A stretch of DNA of 64,000 nt. Origin: JANPPS01 sp965246925. Its GTDB lineage: Bacteria > Pseudomonadota > Alphaproteobacteria > Acetobacterales > Acetobacteraceae. The notes below the pieces were generated by a model. It had not been told where the DNA came from, did no database searches, and saw only the letters and a program-made list of their open reading frames with translations. The stretch spans positions 2,046,001 through 2,110,000 of the forward strand of contig OZ251994.1 of assembly GCA_965246925.1 (NCBI GenBank), written 5' to 3'. The position numbers and the translations under genes are program-made. Shown here piece by piece: positions 1 to 8,223 of this stretch; the stretch's first letter is position 1, and the number at the start of each line of letters is the position of its first letter.

Positions 1-48
1 GCCGCCGGTGCGTTTCTGTTATACCTAGCCATCCAGACGGAGGCTCCC

Positions 49-183
49 ATGATCGAACCCGCATCGTTCCGCCGCAACCTCACCCGTATCGCAGCCGTGG
101 TCGGTATCGCAATCTCTCTCGGAGGCTGCATCGTCGTGCCCGGTCCAGGCTATTACCGCCCGCACCGCTATTACTACTATTAA
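49..183 (+). CDS. Small putative lipoprotein
   Basis: A 44-residue ORF with ATG preceded by a GACGGAGG ribosome-binding site. After a basic start (RRNLTR) comes a hydrophobic stretch ending in LGGC, a plausible lipobox, then a short Pro/Tyr-rich tail (VVPGPGYYRPHRYYYY). This is the form of the tiny Tyr-rich envelope lipoproteins common in alphaproteobacteria; no function is known. Its stop codon overlaps the only plausible start of the TetR gene that follows, which suggests coupled translation. Too short for family assignment; the coding call rests on the ribosome-binding site and lipobox. Confidence 0.6.
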   Translation: MIEPASFRRNLTRIAAVVGIAISLGGCIVVPGPGYYRPHRYYYY

Positions 184-805
184 GCGCGTCAGCGGCGGCC
201 GCCCGACCTCCGCGCAGTCGGCCGAATTAGCGGACCGGATCCTGGACGCAGCGTCCGGACTGTTCCTCCAGCACGGCTACTCCGCCACCAGTATCGAGGC
301 GATCGCCGCCGCTGCGGGGGTTGCAAAGCGCACCCTCTATGCGCGCTTCTCCGACAAAGGCGCCATCTTCCTCGCCGTGGTCCGCCGGCTGATTCAGGAG
401 TGGCTGACCGGCTTCGACGCCCCGATCGACGCTGCCCCCACGCTCGACGCCGCGCTGCTCGCAGCTGCCTGCCGTATGCTAGACGTGGCTCTCAGCCCGG
501 CGGCTTTGGCATTGCACCGGTTGATCATCGCCGAATCGGCCAACTTCCCCGAACTCGCCGCCGCCCTGCGCGACGGTGGGGCTGCCGAAGGCGTCACCCG
601 CATCGCCCGCCTTCTGCACATTCATCATCCCACCGCGGAGGCACCCCATCTCGCCTTCCTGGCCCAGCAATTCCAGACCCTAGTCGTAGCCGCCCCCCAA
701 TCCCGCGCCGCCGGTTCAGGCAAGGCGCTGGAACCCGGTGAACGCCGAGCCTGGTGCCAAGCCAGCGTCCACCTCTTCCTCAACGGCTTGCAACCCCATC
801 GATGA
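179..805 (+). CDS. TetR/AcrR family transcriptional regulator
   Basis: The N-terminal part is a clear TetR helix-turn-helix: ILDAASGLFLQHGYSATSIE, then EAIAAAAGVAKRTLYARFSD, followed by a helical ligand-binding domain, about 208 residues in all as usual for the family. The first conventional start codon (GTG at 377) lies after the DNA-binding domain and would destroy it. The frame is open back to a TGA at 50-52, but no ATG, GTG or TTG occurs between 53 and 377. The best candidate is ATT at 179, giving a natural start (I/M-K-R-V-S-G-G-R-P) and overlapping the TAA of the upstream lipoprotein. The start is therefore inferred. Alternatives are a longer in-frame protein with another rare start or a sequencing error. 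It faces aroQ convergently, so its target cannot be guessed from position. Confidence 0.8.
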   Translation: MKRVSGGRPTSAQSAELADRILDAASGLFLQHGYSATSIEAIAAAAGVAKRTLYARFSDKGAIFLAVVRRLIQEWLTGFDAPIDAAPTLDAALLAAACRMLDVALSPAALALHRLIIAESANFPELAAALRDGGAAEGVTRIARLLHIHHPTAEAPHLAFLAQQFQTLVVAAPQSRAAGSGKALEPGERRAWCQASVHLFLNGLQPHR

Positions 806-872
806 CCAGCCCGCCCCAGACCGTTACTCCGGCAGCCTATCGAAGGACGGCATATCAGGCCCGGATATCCGC

Positions 873-898
873 CAGCCTGAAAGAGCAGCCTGAAAGAG
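873..898. repeat. 13-bp direct tandem duplication
   Basis: CAGCCTGAAAGAG occurs twice head to tail just outside the aroQ stop codon, in the space between the convergent TetR and aroQ genes. It looks like a replication-slippage duplication; no function is evident. Confidence 0.8.
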
Positions 899-899
899 C

Positions 900-1346
900 C
901 TAGGGTGAAGCTTCAGCCCGCATTGCCGCGACCCGCCGCAATGCCAGCTGATACCCCAAAACCCCCAGCCCCGCGATCACCCCATCCGCACGCAGCGACA
1001 CATAAGAATGATGCCGGAACGCCTCGCGCTTATGCACATTCGAGATATGTACCTCGATCACGGCCCCCTCGAACGCATTTAACGCATCGAGGATCGCCAC
1101 CGACGTATGCGTGAACGCCGCCGGGTTGATCACGATTCCCACCGCCGCCTCACGCGCCTCATGGATCCAGTCGATCAGCTCGTATTCCCGGTTGCTCTGA
1201 TGAAACCGCAGCGTGAGCCCTAGCTGCGCCGCCAGCACCCGGCAGTCCCGCTCGACATCATCGAGCGTCTCATGCCCATAGATCTCTGGCTGCCGCCGCC
1301 CCAGCAGATTGAGGTTCGGGCCGTTCAGGACAAAGACCAGGCTCAC
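900..1346 (-). CDS. aroQ: Type II 3-dehydroquinate dehydratase
   Basis: Converts 3-dehydroquinate to 3-dehydroshikimate in the shikimate pathway (cytoplasmic dodecamer in characterised members). Visible family motifs are NGPNLNLLG, PEIYG with the catalytic tyrosine near residue 23, FHQSNREYELIDWIHEA, INPAAFTHTS and HISNVHKREAFRHHSY with the catalytic histidine. The start is placed at GTG 1346, giving 148 residues, the normal length; longer reading frames run into hldE. The GTG overlaps the hldE stop (GTGA), so the two genes are translationally coupled with hldE upstream. Confidence 0.96.
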   Translation of the reverse strand: MSLVFVLNGPNLNLLGRRQPEIYGHETLDDVERDCRVLAAQLGLTLRFHQSNREYELIDWIHEAREAAVGIVINPAAFTHTSVAILDALNAFEGAVIEVHISNVHKREAFRHHSYVSLRADGVIAGLGVLGYQLALRRVAAMRAEASP

Positions 1347-2836
1347 CGTATCGCCACGATCTTCGCCACCGTGGCCGTCGTCGAATGCCCCTCCAGCAGC
1401 TCTGCCAGCCAAACCCGGCCGCCCCAGCCCCGCACCAGGTCGGCACCCACCACCCGGTCCAGCGTGTAATCCGCGCCCTTCACCAGCAGCTCGGGCCGCA
1501 GCTCCTGGAGCGTCACCTCCGGCGTGTCCTCATCATACACCACCACCATATCGACCGCCGACAGGCTCGCCAGCACTGCCGCCCGCGCGGCTTCGGGCTG
1601 CACCGGGCGGGTCGGGCCCTTCAGCCGCCGCACGCTCGCATCCGAGTTCAACCCCACCACCAACCGGTCGCACTGGCTCCGTGCCTGCTCCAACAAATGC
1701 ACGTGCCCGGGATGCAGCAAGTCGAAGCAGCCGTTGGTGAACCCCGTCCGCCAGCCCCGGCGCCGCCAGCGCTCCACCTGCTCGGCCGCCACGTCCCGCC
1801 CGACCACCTTCCGCAACGTCCCGCCCTGCGGCGACAGCGCCGCCAGCATGTCCTCCTCCCGCGCCACCGCGGTCCCCACCTTGCCCACCACGATGCCCGC
1901 CGCGATGTTGGCCAGCCGCACCGCCACCCGAAGCTCGAGCCCGGCGGCGATGCCGGCCGCCAGCGTCGCCACCACGGTGTCGCCCGCGCCGGACACATCG
2001 AACACATCGGCCGCCTCGGCCGGAAAATGCTCGGCTCCCGCCTCCGTCACCAGTGTCATCCCATCTTCGGCCCGCGTCACCAGCACGGCGCCGAACCCAT
2101 GCGCGACGCGAAGCGTCGTGGCAGCCAGCGTCAGCGCCGCCTCGCTATCCACCTCCATGCCTGTCGCCTCTGCCAGCTCGCGACGGTTGGGCGTAATGAT
2201 GTCGGCACCAGCATACCGCGTGTAATCCAGCCCCTTCGGATCGACGATCACCTGCCGCCCGCCCGCATGCGCCGCCGCAATCAGCTGCGCCGGGATCGTC
2301 CCGCCCAGCACACCCTTATTGTAATCGGACAACACCGCCACCGCCGTCGCCGCCAGCGTGTCCCCGGCGATCCGCATCATGCGCTCGGCGAGCTTCGGGT
2401 GGATCGGCGCCGTCTCCTCCCGGTCCGACCGCAGCAGCTGCTGGCCCTGGCTCACATACCGGGTCTTGACCGTGGTCGCCCGGCTTCCCTGCACCAGCAA
2501 CCATGGCTCGACGCCGGGTTGCCCGCCCACCAGGCCCGTAAGGTCCGATCCCGCCTGGTCATCCCCTACCACGCTCACGAACGCCACCGCCGCCCCCAGC
2601 GCGGTGAGGTTCCGCACCACGTTTCCAGCCCCGCCCGGCATCGCCACCTCTCGCTCGACCGTCAGGATCGGTACCGGCGCCTCAGGGCTGATGCGGTGCA
2701 CGGGCCCATAGACATACCGGTCGAGCATCACGTCGCCGATCACCATGACGCTGGTGCGGGCGAGGCGCCGGACGGCGTTGGCGAGGTCCTCGGTAACCGT
2801 GTGTTCCGGACCCGTGCCCGGTGTGCTGCGTTCCAT
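1343..2836 (-). CDS. hldE: Bifunctional heptose-7-phosphate kinase / ADP-heptose synthase
   Basis: Makes ADP-heptose for the LPS inner core: an N-terminal ribokinase-fold domain phosphorylates heptose 7-phosphate, and a C-terminal nucleotidyltransferase domain adenylylates heptose 1-phosphate. Kinase motifs include VIGDVMLDRYVYG, the substrate loop MPGGAGNV and DVSGAGDTVVATLA with the catalytic aspartate. The second domain (from about residue 350) starts GFTNGCFDLLHPGHVHLLEQ, containing the HxGH motif, and VVGLNSDASVRRLKG. At 497 residues it is full length for the fused form. It is followed by aroQ with a 4-base overlap; a phosphatase gene lies 46 bp upstream in the same direction. Confidence 0.96.
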   Translation of the reverse strand: MERSTPGTGPEHTVTEDLANAVRRLARTSVMVIGDVMLDRYVYGPVHRISPEAPVPILTVEREVAMPGGAGNVVRNLTALGAAVAFVSVVGDDQAGSDLTGLVGGQPGVEPWLLVQGSRATTVKTRYVSQGQQLLRSDREETAPIHPKLAERMMRIAGDTLAATAVAVLSDYNKGVLGGTIPAQLIAAAHAGGRQVIVDPKGLDYTRYAGADIITPNRRELAEATGMEVDSEAALTLAATTLRVAHGFGAVLVTRAEDGMTLVTEAGAEHFPAEAADVFDVSGAGDTVVATLAAGIAAGLELRVAVRLANIAAGIVVGKVGTAVAREEDMLAALSPQGGTLRKVVGRDVAAEQVERWRRRGWRTGFTNGCFDLLHPGHVHLLEQARSQCDRLVVGLNSDASVRRLKGPTRPVQPEAARAAVLASLSAVDMVVVYDEDTPEVTLQELRPELLVKGADYTLDRVVGADLVRGWGGRVWLAELLEGHSTTATVAKIVAIR

Positions 2837-2882
2837 CGGTCAAAGGGCTAGCCGTCCGCCGCCAAACTGGCAAGCTAGACCT

Positions 2883-3638
2883 TCAAGCCTGCAGCCACCG
2901 GACTTCCCGGCCGTCCAGCACGGCGCAACTCAACGCCCCGCCCCGCCCGGCGCCGGTATCGAGATTGATCCGGTTCCGCCGAACCTCCGGCCGCATCCGC
3001 GGTGAATGCCCGTGCACGATCAGCGCGTCCGGATGGTCCGGCAACATGATTCCGGGCCAGTCCAGGAAGCCATCGCGGATCCAGATCAAATCATCCGGCG
3101 CCTGGGCCGCCAACGGAATGCCGGGCCGCACGCCGGCATGCACGAACACATAGCCATCCCGCACCCAAATCCGGGGCAGGGCGCGCAGAAACGCAAGGTG
3201 GGCCGGCGGAATGTGCTGATACCACTCGCTCACCGGCGCCCGCGCCGGCACGTTCCAGCTGATCAGCGTCGCGCTGCCGCCATGCGAACACCAATGCTCG
3301 GCCGAGGCTTCGTCATGCGTGCTAAGCGCATCGAGCAGCATGGCCTCGTGATTGCCCAGAAGCGTCACCATGCTAACGCCGGGCACGGGGTAGCCGAGCA
3401 ATGCGTTCAGCACCCCTGCGCTGTCCGGCCCGCGGTCGATCACGTCGCCGATATGCAACAGAGTTACATCTTTGCACGGATGCAGCGCCAAATCCTGCCG
3501 GATGGCGGCATGCAGGCGCTGAAGCCGGTCCAGATGGCCGTGCACGTCGCCCACGGCGTAGATGCGCGCGTGCGGCGCCAGGCCCTGCGGCCGGGATCGC
3601 AAATTCGCCCACAGCTTCGCTAATCGTTCAGTAACCAT
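2883..3638 (-). CDS. PPP-family serine/threonine-type metallophosphatase
   Basis: A 251-residue metallophosphoesterase with the standard PPP signatures in order: GDVHGHLDRL, GDVIDRGPDS and LLGNHEAMLLDAL, then a late VHAGVRPG and a HGHSPR metal-binding histidine. These bind the two metal ions that hydrolyse a phosphoester. Bacterial relatives act on phosphoproteins or small phosphate compounds such as Ap4A; the substrate here cannot be told. It sits upstream of hldE in the same direction and diverges from the EAL-like pair, with about 39 bp between starts. Confidence 0.9.
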   Translation of the reverse strand: MVTERLAKLWANLRSRPQGLAPHARIYAVGDVHGHLDRLQRLHAAIRQDLALHPCKDVTLLHIGDVIDRGPDSAGVLNALLGYPVPGVSMVTLLGNHEAMLLDALSTHDEASAEHWCSHGGSATLISWNVPARAPVSEWYQHIPPAHLAFLRALPRIWVRDGYVFVHAGVRPGIPLAAQAPDDLIWIRDGFLDWPGIMLPDHPDALIVHGHSPRMRPEVRRNRINLDTGAGRGGALSCAVLDGREVRWLQA

Positions 3639-3677
3639 TTAGGCGCATCTTACCCTGGTCAGCGCGGGAGCACGACA

Positions 3678-5033
3678 CTGAAACCAGGGCCATCTCAACG
3701 GGAGCGTACTCCAGCCGCGTCTGAGCGCCAGCTGCTGGATGAGCTGGACCGCGCCGCGCGTCAACTGGCGCAGCGGGAGGCCGCCGACCGCCTGCGTCAT
3801 GAGCGTGGTGCGCTAGTGCTGCATCTATCCCGCCTCCGCCCCCCCGCGCCCCGTGCCCATCACTGCCGCATCGCCCGCGCCATCCTGGATGACGCGGTCC
3901 ACGCGCAGGAGGGTCAAGTGTTTGCCATGCGCAACTCGGACCTCGTGCTGCTCTTCCGGCGGGCAGAGGGCGTGGCGGCGCTGCAGGCGCAACTGGCCCA
4001 GCTATTCCGGCTGGACGCGCCCGACCCCGCCGCTTTGCTCAGCCGATGCGGCTTCGTGGCCGAACTCGGTGCGCTCCGCAGCTACGCCCAGGCCAGGCTG
4101 AACGAGGCCGCCCGGGATGTTCCGGCGGAGCTGCCCGGCAGCGCCCGCGTGATCGACACACTGGGGGACATCGTGCATGAGGCGGACCTCACCAACTTTC
4201 TCCGCCGGCAAACCGCGGCGCTGATCCGCCCCTCCGGCACCGAAACCGTGGCTCCGCTCTACCGCCGGATTGCCTTCGACCTCACCGTGCTCGAGACACG
4301 GGTCGCCGCCCTGGGACAGGCGCATGCGGACCCCTTCCTGTTCCGCCACTTGGCCGCCAGGCTAGACTTACGCATGCTGACCGGCCTGCGGGACGATCTG
4401 CGGGAGCGGGGCCTGCTTACCCGGTTCAGCGCCGGGCCCGCCCTACCACTGCATTTGAGCCTTACTGTCCCCGGCATACTGTCGCCCGAGTTCGCCGCCT
4501 TCGCCGCCATCTGCCGCACGACCGGCGCCGACATCGGTATCGAGGTCTCATTGATCGAGGCCTGCGGTGACCCGGCCGGCTTCGCCCTCGCGCGGGACCG
4601 GCTTCGCCTGGCCGGACTCCGCCTTGTCCTGGACGGCGTATCCCACCACGCCTTGCTACTGACGCTCCCGGCCGTGCTGGAGCCTGACCTCGTCAAGCTC
4701 GAATGGTCGGACCACATCCCGGAATGCGGCCAGGCCGTCACCGCCGCCATCCGCCGGATCGGCCCGGAACGGGTGGTGCTGAGCGGCACCGAAACTTCAT
4801 CGGCGGTAAGCTGGGGCATATCGCACGGCCTGCAGCGGTTCGAGGGTGGCTACGTCGATACCTTGCTGGCCGCCGGACGCATGCGCGCATGCTCTTGGGT
4901 TACGCAATGCACTGTGCGGCAGTGCCAGGAACGCGCCTCCGCCACCGGTCCGGGCGGGCGCGCGGGATGCCGCAACGCCGCCTTGCTGGACCAGGGCGCT
5001 CTATGGGCCGAGGCAGAAGGCGCCCTGGCGTGA
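3678..5033 (+). CDS. Degenerate EAL-like domain protein 1
   Basis: A protein of about 451 residues. The C-terminal half (SLTVPGILSPEFAAFA, IGIEVSLIEA, LVLDGVSHHALLL, LVKLEWSDH, then RFEGGYVDTLLAAG) follows the strand-helix order and end motif of EAL phosphodiesterase domains, but the E-x-L and metal-binding acidic residues are not recognisable, so c-di-GMP hydrolysis is unlikely. The N-terminal region is helical and charged. The first standard start is GTG 3816, but coding character continues upstream (RQLLDELDRAARQLAQREAA). No ATG/GTG/TTG occurs back to the stop at 3621; CTG 3678, 7 nt after GGGAG, is the likely start. Its stop overlaps the GTG of the next gene (GTGA). Function unknown; perhaps c-di-GMP binding or a scaffold. 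Confidence 0.8.
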   Translation: MKPGPSQRERTPAASERQLLDELDRAARQLAQREAADRLRHERGALVLHLSRLRPPAPRAHHCRIARAILDDAVHAQEGQVFAMRNSDLVLLFRRAEGVAALQAQLAQLFRLDAPDPAALLSRCGFVAELGALRSYAQARLNEAARDVPAELPGSARVIDTLGDIVHEADLTNFLRRQTAALIRPSGTETVAPLYRRIAFDLTVLETRVAALGQAHADPFLFRHLAARLDLRMLTGLRDDLRERGLLTRFSAGPALPLHLSLTVPGILSPEFAAFAAICRTTGADIGIEVSLIEACGDPAGFALARDRLRLAGLRLVLDGVSHHALLLTLPAVLEPDLVKLEWSDHIPECGQAVTAAIRRIGPERVVLSGTETSSAVSWGISHGLQRFEGGYVDTLLAAGRMRACSWVTQCTVRQCQERASATGPGGRAGCRNAALLDQGALWAEAEGALA

Positions 5034-6184
5034 GCGCCGTGCTGCCGCTCCCGGCGCAGCCCGCGTCTAGTAACAGCCCGCACACGCTGGCGACGCTCGT
5101 GCATGACTGTACCCGATCCGGCGTGGGCCGCCACGTCCTGCTGCTACGCCTGGACGCCCTAGCGCCCGCCCAGTTCCGGCCCGAACAGCGGATCGAGGCG
5201 CGTGATGCCGTCGAAGGACTGACCCGGGCCGACCGCGCGCTGCTGCATGACCTCCCCAGCGGCGCCGTCGCCGTGTCCTGGAAAGGGGAGGCGGAATTGG
5301 CTTTGGACGAGGCTATGACCGGCCTGCTGCGGGTGTTCGAGGGCACCCGCACCCCCCCACTCGATACCCTGATTCGCCAGTTCGAACTGCCGCAAGACGC
5401 TAGCATGGTGTTGCAGATCACCGATGCAGCCCCCTTACCTCCGCTAGAACTGCGCCCCTCCCTACTGCCGCAATCGCTGCAGGCGTTGGGCTCCACCAGC
5501 CTCGACGAACTCGAACAATTGCTCGGCGCGGCTGACATCGCCCGCTTCGTCCGCCGCACCCCGGTCTGCCGCCGGGACGGCGAGGTTTGGCTCCTGGCCT
5601 GGGAAAAGCGCTTCCTGTCGGTGCCGGAGATCACCGAAACCCTCACACCGGGCTGTGACATCACGGCCGACGCCTGGCTGTTCCGCCGCCTCACCCGGGT
5701 GCTGGACCGTCGCATGCTGGCGCTGCTCGCCGCCCCGCGTGAGCTGGACGGCGCGGGCCCTTTCAGCCTCGACTTGAACGTCGCTAGCATCTTGGGCCCT
5801 GCCTTCCTCCGCTTCGACGCAGTCCTGCCTGCCGCCCTACGCGGCCAAATCGTGCTGAACCTATCCTTGTCCGACATCGTGTCCGACCCGTCCGCCTACG
5901 CCTTCGCCCGCAGCTTCGCGCAAGGCCGCGGCTACCGGATCATGCTGCGTGAGGTCACCGACAGGCTACTGCCGCTCATCTCGCTACCCACGCTCGAGCT
6001 CGATCACACCGAACTGGTCTGGTCACCCGCGCTGGCCGCCTTGCTCGGACCCACTAACCCGGCCCGCCCCGGCTACGTGCTGGCCGCGGCCCATAGCACC
6101 GCCGCCCTGGCCTGGGCCGCCCAGCAAGGAATCAGCCTCGCCCACGGAAAAGGCCTCTCGCCGACCGGCCCCATCATCACGTAG
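5030..6184 (+). CDS. Degenerate EAL-like domain protein 2
   Basis: A 384-residue protein beginning at GTG 5030 within the stop of the preceding gene, so the two are coupled. Its C-terminal half (FRRLTRVLDRRMLALLAAP, FSLDLNVASILGPAFLRFDA, IVLNLSLSDIV, YRIMLREVTDRLLPLISL) parallels the same segments of the upstream protein and of EAL domains, but again without the catalytic acidic residues; it ends in HGKGLSPTGPIIT, reminiscent of the EAL end motif. The two proteins look like diverged paralogues that may form a heterodimer. The N-terminal third is unassigned. Function unknown. Confidence 0.8.
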   Translation: MSAVLPLPAQPASSNSPHTLATLVHDCTRSGVGRHVLLLRLDALAPAQFRPEQRIEARDAVEGLTRADRALLHDLPSGAVAVSWKGEAELALDEAMTGLLRVFEGTRTPPLDTLIRQFELPQDASMVLQITDAAPLPPLELRPSLLPQSLQALGSTSLDELEQLLGAADIARFVRRTPVCRRDGEVWLLAWEKRFLSVPEITETLTPGCDITADAWLFRRLTRVLDRRMLALLAAPRELDGAGPFSLDLNVASILGPAFLRFDAVLPAALRGQIVLNLSLSDIVSDPSAYAFARSFAQGRGYRIMLREVTDRLLPLISLPTLELDHTELVWSPALAALLGPTNPARPGYVLAAAHSTAALAWAAQQGISLAHGKGLSPTGPIIT

Positions 6185-6212
6185 CCTCCAGCCGGCCAAA
6201 AGGGACGGATGC

Positions 6213-7070
6213 ATGACGCAGCTCACACTAGACGAACTCAATGCCGCCCCCGAACCCACGTTCGTCGCCGCGCTCGGCCTCATCTTCGAAGACGCACCCT
6301 GGGTCGCCTCGTCCGTCGCACCGCTCCGGCCCTTCTCCACGATTTCGGCGCTGCATGAGGCCATGACAGCAACGCTGCACGCCGCCCCGGAGGCGCGGCA
6401 GCTCGCGTTTTTACGCGGCCACCCCGAACTCGCGGGGCAAGCGGCACGACAGAATACGCTAGGCCAGGACTCGGCCGCCGAACAGCGCGGCCTGGGCTTA
6501 GCGGAACCCGGTGGCGACACGGCCGAGATTGCCCAGCTCAATCAGGACTACGCCGCCCGCTTCGGCTTTCCCTTCATCCTCTGCGTCCGCCGCCACTCCC
6601 GCCCATCCGTCTTGGCGGAGTTCCGGCGGCGGGTGACCCGCTCGGCAGACGAGGAATGGGCGGCCGCCATGCAGGAGATCGGCTACATCACCCGCCTCCG
6701 CCTGTCCGACCGCATCAGCGGCCCCGGCGCGCCCGCGGTTTATGGCCGGATCACCAGCCACGTCCTCGACACCGCCCGGGGCCGCCCCGCCGCCAACATT
6801 CCTATCGCCTTACGGGACGCGGCGGGCGCGCTCATCGCCGAGACGCACACGAACGCCGACGGCCGGACCGATCAGCCGCTATACTCGGGCGCCCCGCTCC
6901 GCATCGGCCCCTACGAGCTCACCTTCGACGTCGGCACGCTGTTCGACAGCTTCGGCGGCGGCTTCTTCGACCTTGTGCCGATCCGCTTCCGCGTAACCGA
7001 CCCCGAAGGTCACCACCACGTCCCGCTCGTCATAAGCCCCGGCGCATACTCGACGTATCGCGGTAGCTAA
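6213..7070 (+). CDS. Fused OHCU decarboxylase / 5-hydroxyisourate hydrolase
   Basis: Catalyses the two steps after urate oxidation: HIU hydrolysis to OHCU and OHCU decarboxylation to S-allantoin. Residues about 7-165 are the OHCU decarboxylase domain, with RGHPELAG carrying the catalytic histidine (about residue 70). Residues about 176-285 are the transthyretin-like HIU hydrolase: GRITSHVLDTARG, NADGRTD, HHHVPLVISP and the terminal YRGS tetrapeptide that marks true HIU hydrolases. ATG 6213 is chosen because it starts exactly at the first domain; the frame is open further upstream. The decarboxylase-first fusion order is known from other bacteria. It heads the purine ABC transporter cluster. 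Confidence 0.95.
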   Translation: MTQLTLDELNAAPEPTFVAALGLIFEDAPWVASSVAPLRPFSTISALHEAMTATLHAAPEARQLAFLRGHPELAGQAARQNTLGQDSAAEQRGLGLAEPGGDTAEIAQLNQDYAARFGFPFILCVRRHSRPSVLAEFRRRVTRSADEEWAAAMQEIGYITRLRLSDRISGPGAPAVYGRITSHVLDTARGRPAANIPIALRDAAGALIAETHTNADGRTDQPLYSGAPLRIGPYELTFDVGTLFDSFGGGFFDLVPIRFRVTDPEGHHHVPLVISPGAYSTYRGS

Positions 7071-7122
7071 CTGGTACGGTCCGTGCATAAATCCATACAC
7101 GCCCATGTGAAGGATTGAATGA

Positions 7123-8223
7123 ATGATCTTGTCGCGCCGCCATCTTCTACAGGCAGGGAGCCTGGCCGCACTGCCCACGCTTGCCCCAAGCAGGGCGCAC
7201 GCTGCCGGGTTCACCAACGTGATCAAGCCAGAAGACGCGGTGTTCGGCTTCGGCCATGTCGGCCCGATCTCGGACGAGGGCTGGACCTCGTCGCACCACC
7301 AGGGAATGCTCGCCGTCAAAGCCGCCTACCCGCAGGCCAAGTTCATCGAGATCGAGAGCATCCCCTACTCGGCCGACGCGCCCCGCACCTTCCGCCAGTT
7401 CGCGGCGCAGAAGGCCGACCTCGTCTATCTCACCTCCGACTACGGTGATCTCCTGCACGGCGTCACCGATAAAATCCCGGACACCCCCTGGCTCGAGTGC
7501 AACGGCCACGGCATGACGGCGAACCGCAGCTGGTATTACGTGAAGCACTGGCTGCCGTCCTATGTCACGGGCGTCGCAGCCGGCCTCATGAGCAAGTCCG
7601 GTAAGCTCGGCTACGTCGGCTCGCTTCCGGTGCCCACCGTCTATTGCGGCGTCAACGCCTTCCTGATGGGCGCCCGGTCGGTCAAGCCCGAGGCGTCCCT
7701 GCAGGCCATCCTGATCAACTCCTGGTTCGACCCGCAGGCCGCCGCCCAGGCCGGCACCGCGCTGATCGACAACGGGGCGGACGTGCTGTTCGGCGTCATG
7801 GACGAGGCAGCCTACCTCCAGGTCGCGGAAAAGCGCGGTGTCCCCGCCATCATGTGGAACACGGACGTCCGCCGCTATGGCCCTAAATCCTACGTCAGCT
7901 CCATCGTCGTGAACTGGGACAAGTTCTACGTGGACCAGGCCCGCGCCCGCCTCGCCGGCAAGTGGCAGGGCAACACCAGCACCCTGCTCGACCTCGGCGC
8001 CGGCGTGGACCGGGATGCCTGGGGGGAGAACGTGCCGCAGGCCGTGCAGGCGCAGGCCGACGCAGTCCGCACCAAGATGCTGTCCGGCTACTCACCCTTC
8101 GTCGGCGAAATCAAGGACTCGTCCGGTAAGGTCCGCGTCGCCAAGGGCCAGGCCATGACCGACCTCGAACTCTATAACTGGAACTGGCCGATCGAGGGGG
8201 TATCCGGGCTGCGTCTGTCCTGA
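7123..8223 (+). CDS. BMP-family ABC transporter substrate-binding protein
   Basis: Periplasmic binding component of a purine/nucleoside-type importer. The N-terminus has a twin-arginine-like signal (SRRHLLQAGSLAALPTLAPS, cleavage after RAHA), followed by the BMP/Med-type fold: FGFGHVGPISDEGW, GDLLHGVTDKIPDTPWLECN, GKLGYVGSLPVPTVYCGVNA. The 366-residue length is typical. ATG 7123 follows AAGGA by 8 bases. Related proteins bind nucleosides, xanthine or related heterocycles. The neighbouring HIU hydrolase fusion suggests a purine ligand such as urate, xanthine or hypoxanthine, but this is inference. Confidence 0.9.
   Translation: MILSRRHLLQAGSLAALPTLAPSRAHAAGFTNVIKPEDAVFGFGHVGPISDEGWTSSHHQGMLAVKAAYPQAKFIEIESIPYSADAPRTFRQFAAQKADLVYLTSDYGDLLHGVTDKIPDTPWLECNGHGMTANRSWYYVKHWLPSYVTGVAAGLMSKSGKLGYVGSLPVPTVYCGVNAFLMGARSVKPEASLQAILINSWFDPQAAAQAGTALIDNGADVLFGVMDEAAYLQVAEKRGVPAIMWNTDVRRYGPKSYVSSIVVNWDKFYVDQARARLAGKWQGNTSTLLDLGAGVDRDAWGENVPQAVQAQADAVRTKMLSGYSPFVGEIKDSSGKVRVAKGQAMTDLELYNWNWPIEGVSGLRLS

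Noticed and set aside
1385..2851. 488-codon forward ORF
   Set aside because: Antisense to hldE; His/Arg/Pro-rich composition typical of shadow frames.
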